Assembly (NCBI GenBank): GCA_000181795.3
Contig: CM012955.1
Span: forward strand, 1,345,137 to 1,409,136
DNA length: 64,000 nucleotides
DNA from: Trichinella spiralis
Taxonomy: Eukaryota > Nematoda > Enoplea > Trichinellida > Trichinellidae
Reading direction: 5' to 3'
A program made the position numbers and the translations under genes. A model generated the notes under the pieces. It was not told where the DNA came from, searched no databases, and saw nothing but the letters and a program-made list of their open reading frames with translations. This document shows, in pieces, positions 62,901-64,000 of this stretch; position 1 is the first letter of the stretch, and each line of letters begins with the position of its first letter.

Positions 62901-63567
62901 TTTTAGTTGCTCTAAAGATACTACGATTCTGCCCGATCTGATTTATTTAAACGATATGGAAGCTGGAATTGATACAACAATATTCAAATTCGCAGACAAA
63001 CCACATGTTTATTTCACATGCCAAGTTCGGTTGTCAATTAAACGAGAAAACAAAAATCAAATATGCCAAGTAAGATTAAGTACAAGAAAAATGGGCTAAA
63101 AGCATATTATAAACTATATTTTACAACAGAAACCTACCTGCAGTGCCATAGGACGCATGCGGGTAACGAGGCGAGTAAAACTACCAACAAGATTCAATGA
63201 TGCATCAAATTCAACATCAACAACTATGAAAAAAAATGTCGACATAGATTTGATGGCATCGCCAATAGTAGTTTTGGATATAGAAGACAGATTTGCAAAA
63301 ATTTCAACATTAGGTACTGATAAACAGCACTACTTAAAAATGAAAAATTTCACATAACGTGCATTTTCAGATACTGCAGCGATGGGGAATCATGAATTGA
63401 TAAAGAAAGAAAATTTTAACATAAATTCATCATTCAGTCAAAACATTTGCATGCTTCCAATGGCATTCAACATATTCATTTCGACTTTAATCATATTGGT
63501 ACTTTCGTTACTGACTTTTGTGGCTTATGTAATTACCCAAATTCGAACATACACTCCACAATATTGA
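59995..63567 (+). CDS. Cuticlin-like ZP-domain transmembrane protein
   Basis: Extracellular zona-pellucida-domain protein; in nematodes such cuticlins polymerise in cuticle or alae. Exons: 59995-60046, 60109-60302, 62359-62501, 62560-62711, 62769-62847, 62907-63069, 63130-63313 and 63371-63567, all phases consistent. The start of the ZP domain is ENGLIGEPAIECHP. FQGHVYVRGHY, FSRCGVRRQRT, TFHRTFVTATDRAFNVQCFY, CSYHVLRG, VGDPVYHRW, FIHSCTVDDGEGE, YFTCQVRLSIK and CQ.KPTC give the conserved Cys pattern. A basic site (RVTRRVK) follows as in furin-processed ZP proteins. A hydrophobic anchor near the C terminus (about MAFNIFISTLIILVLSLLTF) precedes a short cytosolic tail. The first coding exon (signal peptide) is not certain. 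Intron 62848-62906 uses a GC donor; the 2-kb intron 60303-62358 carries a foldback element. Confidence 0.92.
61587..62317. mobile_element. Foldback / MITE-like element with long terminal inverted repeats
   Basis: Left arm (about 61587-61838) and right arm (about 62024-62317) are imperfect inverted copies of each other. The outer ends match as ATATATG..GCGAAATCTAGAC against the reverse complement of GTCTAGATTTTGCG..CATATAT. An inner block at 61807-61828 is a perfect 22-bp inverted match to 62032-62053. The centre (about 61840-62020) is unpaired and more G+C-rich. No transposase frame is present. It lies in the large intron of the ZP gene. Exact ends and a target duplication could not be fixed by eye. 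Confidence 0.7.
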
Positions 63568-64000
63568 TCAAAATTACTTCAATCAAATTTAATGATAAAG
63601 CTGAAAAAGTTGAATTCTGATAGCAGTCAAAAAATGGTTCAGTTTAACAATTACGTTCATAAAGTAAAACAAATAAAATTGAATAAAACTGAAATAATGA
63701 CAACAGTGCAAAATTATACCATATTAAATTGCTGCAATAAATAAATGTTTTAAAATATTTGAAGGAGACGAGATACAACAGGGGGAAAAAGCAAGACAAT
63801 GGATAAGAGAACAAAATGACTATGTTACTTATAAGGGTATAAAGGGGAGGTACAGGATAAAGTTTCTGCATAAATATTAATAAAAAAGAATTTTATGCTT
63901 TATTATCAAGATCGCAGGTTTCATTTCCGCTCCCATCGTTCCCATAAAAATCAGAACACTATGTAACCTTTTTTGGCAAAATCCCCACAAATACGCTTTT
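63568..64000. other. 3' flank of the cuticlin-like gene
   Basis: AT-rich DNA with an AATAAA near 63738 that could serve the ZP gene. No further gene is seen before the window edge. Confidence 0.5.

Overview
The window is animal nuclear DNA, most probably from a nematode. Coding exons are small and separated mostly by AT-rich introns of about 50-90 bp. Intergenic DNA is AT-rich with many microsatellites. The right end carries a cuticlin-type ZP-domain gene with a C-terminal membrane anchor. The genes are animal orthologues but quite divergent, which would fit an early-branching (clade I-like) nematode; that placement is inference. There are no prokaryotic features. Gene models were built by hand: exons were joined at splice sites so that the reading frame stays open and the protein aligns with the recalled family. 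I could not run searches, so exact ends may shift by a few codons.

Layout, left to right: PRMT5 methyltransferase (minus, 3' end cut by the window edge, start 4399); tubulin cofactor C (plus, 5387-6451); NDUFC2, a complex I subunit (plus, 6943-7644); SEC61 beta (minus, 8665-9175); ZRANB2 splicing factor (minus, 10953-14227); a short MICAL (plus, 17253-20728); a 76-residue membrane protein (minus, 22229-23345); XRN2 nuclear exoribonuclease (minus, 25 exons, 24883-29946); class IA PI 3-kinase p110 (plus, one long exon, 35254-39058); U2SURP/SR140 (minus, 21 exons, 39441-43780); an unrecognised Arg-rich repeat protein (plus, 45132-46502); WDR61/SKI8 (minus, 47589-48967); a solo LTR (49374-49731); a neuronal calcium sensor (minus, 50660-53103); a TMEM200-like protein (minus, 56697-57233); and a cuticlin-like ZP protein (plus, to 63567), whose large intron holds a foldback element of about 0.73 kb.

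Five of the recognised genes act in RNA processing or its regulation: PRMT5 (methylates Sm and SR-type proteins), ZRANB2 and U2SURP (splicing), XRN2 (5'-3' decay and termination) and SKI8 (exosome cofactor). They are scattered on the minus strand with unrelated genes between them and large spacers, so this is not an operon.

The observations most worth a second look are: the PI3K gene, which is nearly intronless and carries two long low-complexity insertions; the uncharacterised gene with a 21-bp repeat open in several frames; a solo LTR with intact 4-bp target duplication; the foldback element inside the cuticlin gene; a degenerate first zinc finger in ZRANB2; GC-AG introns in three genes; and possible small nested genes inside introns of PRMT5 and the calcium sensor.
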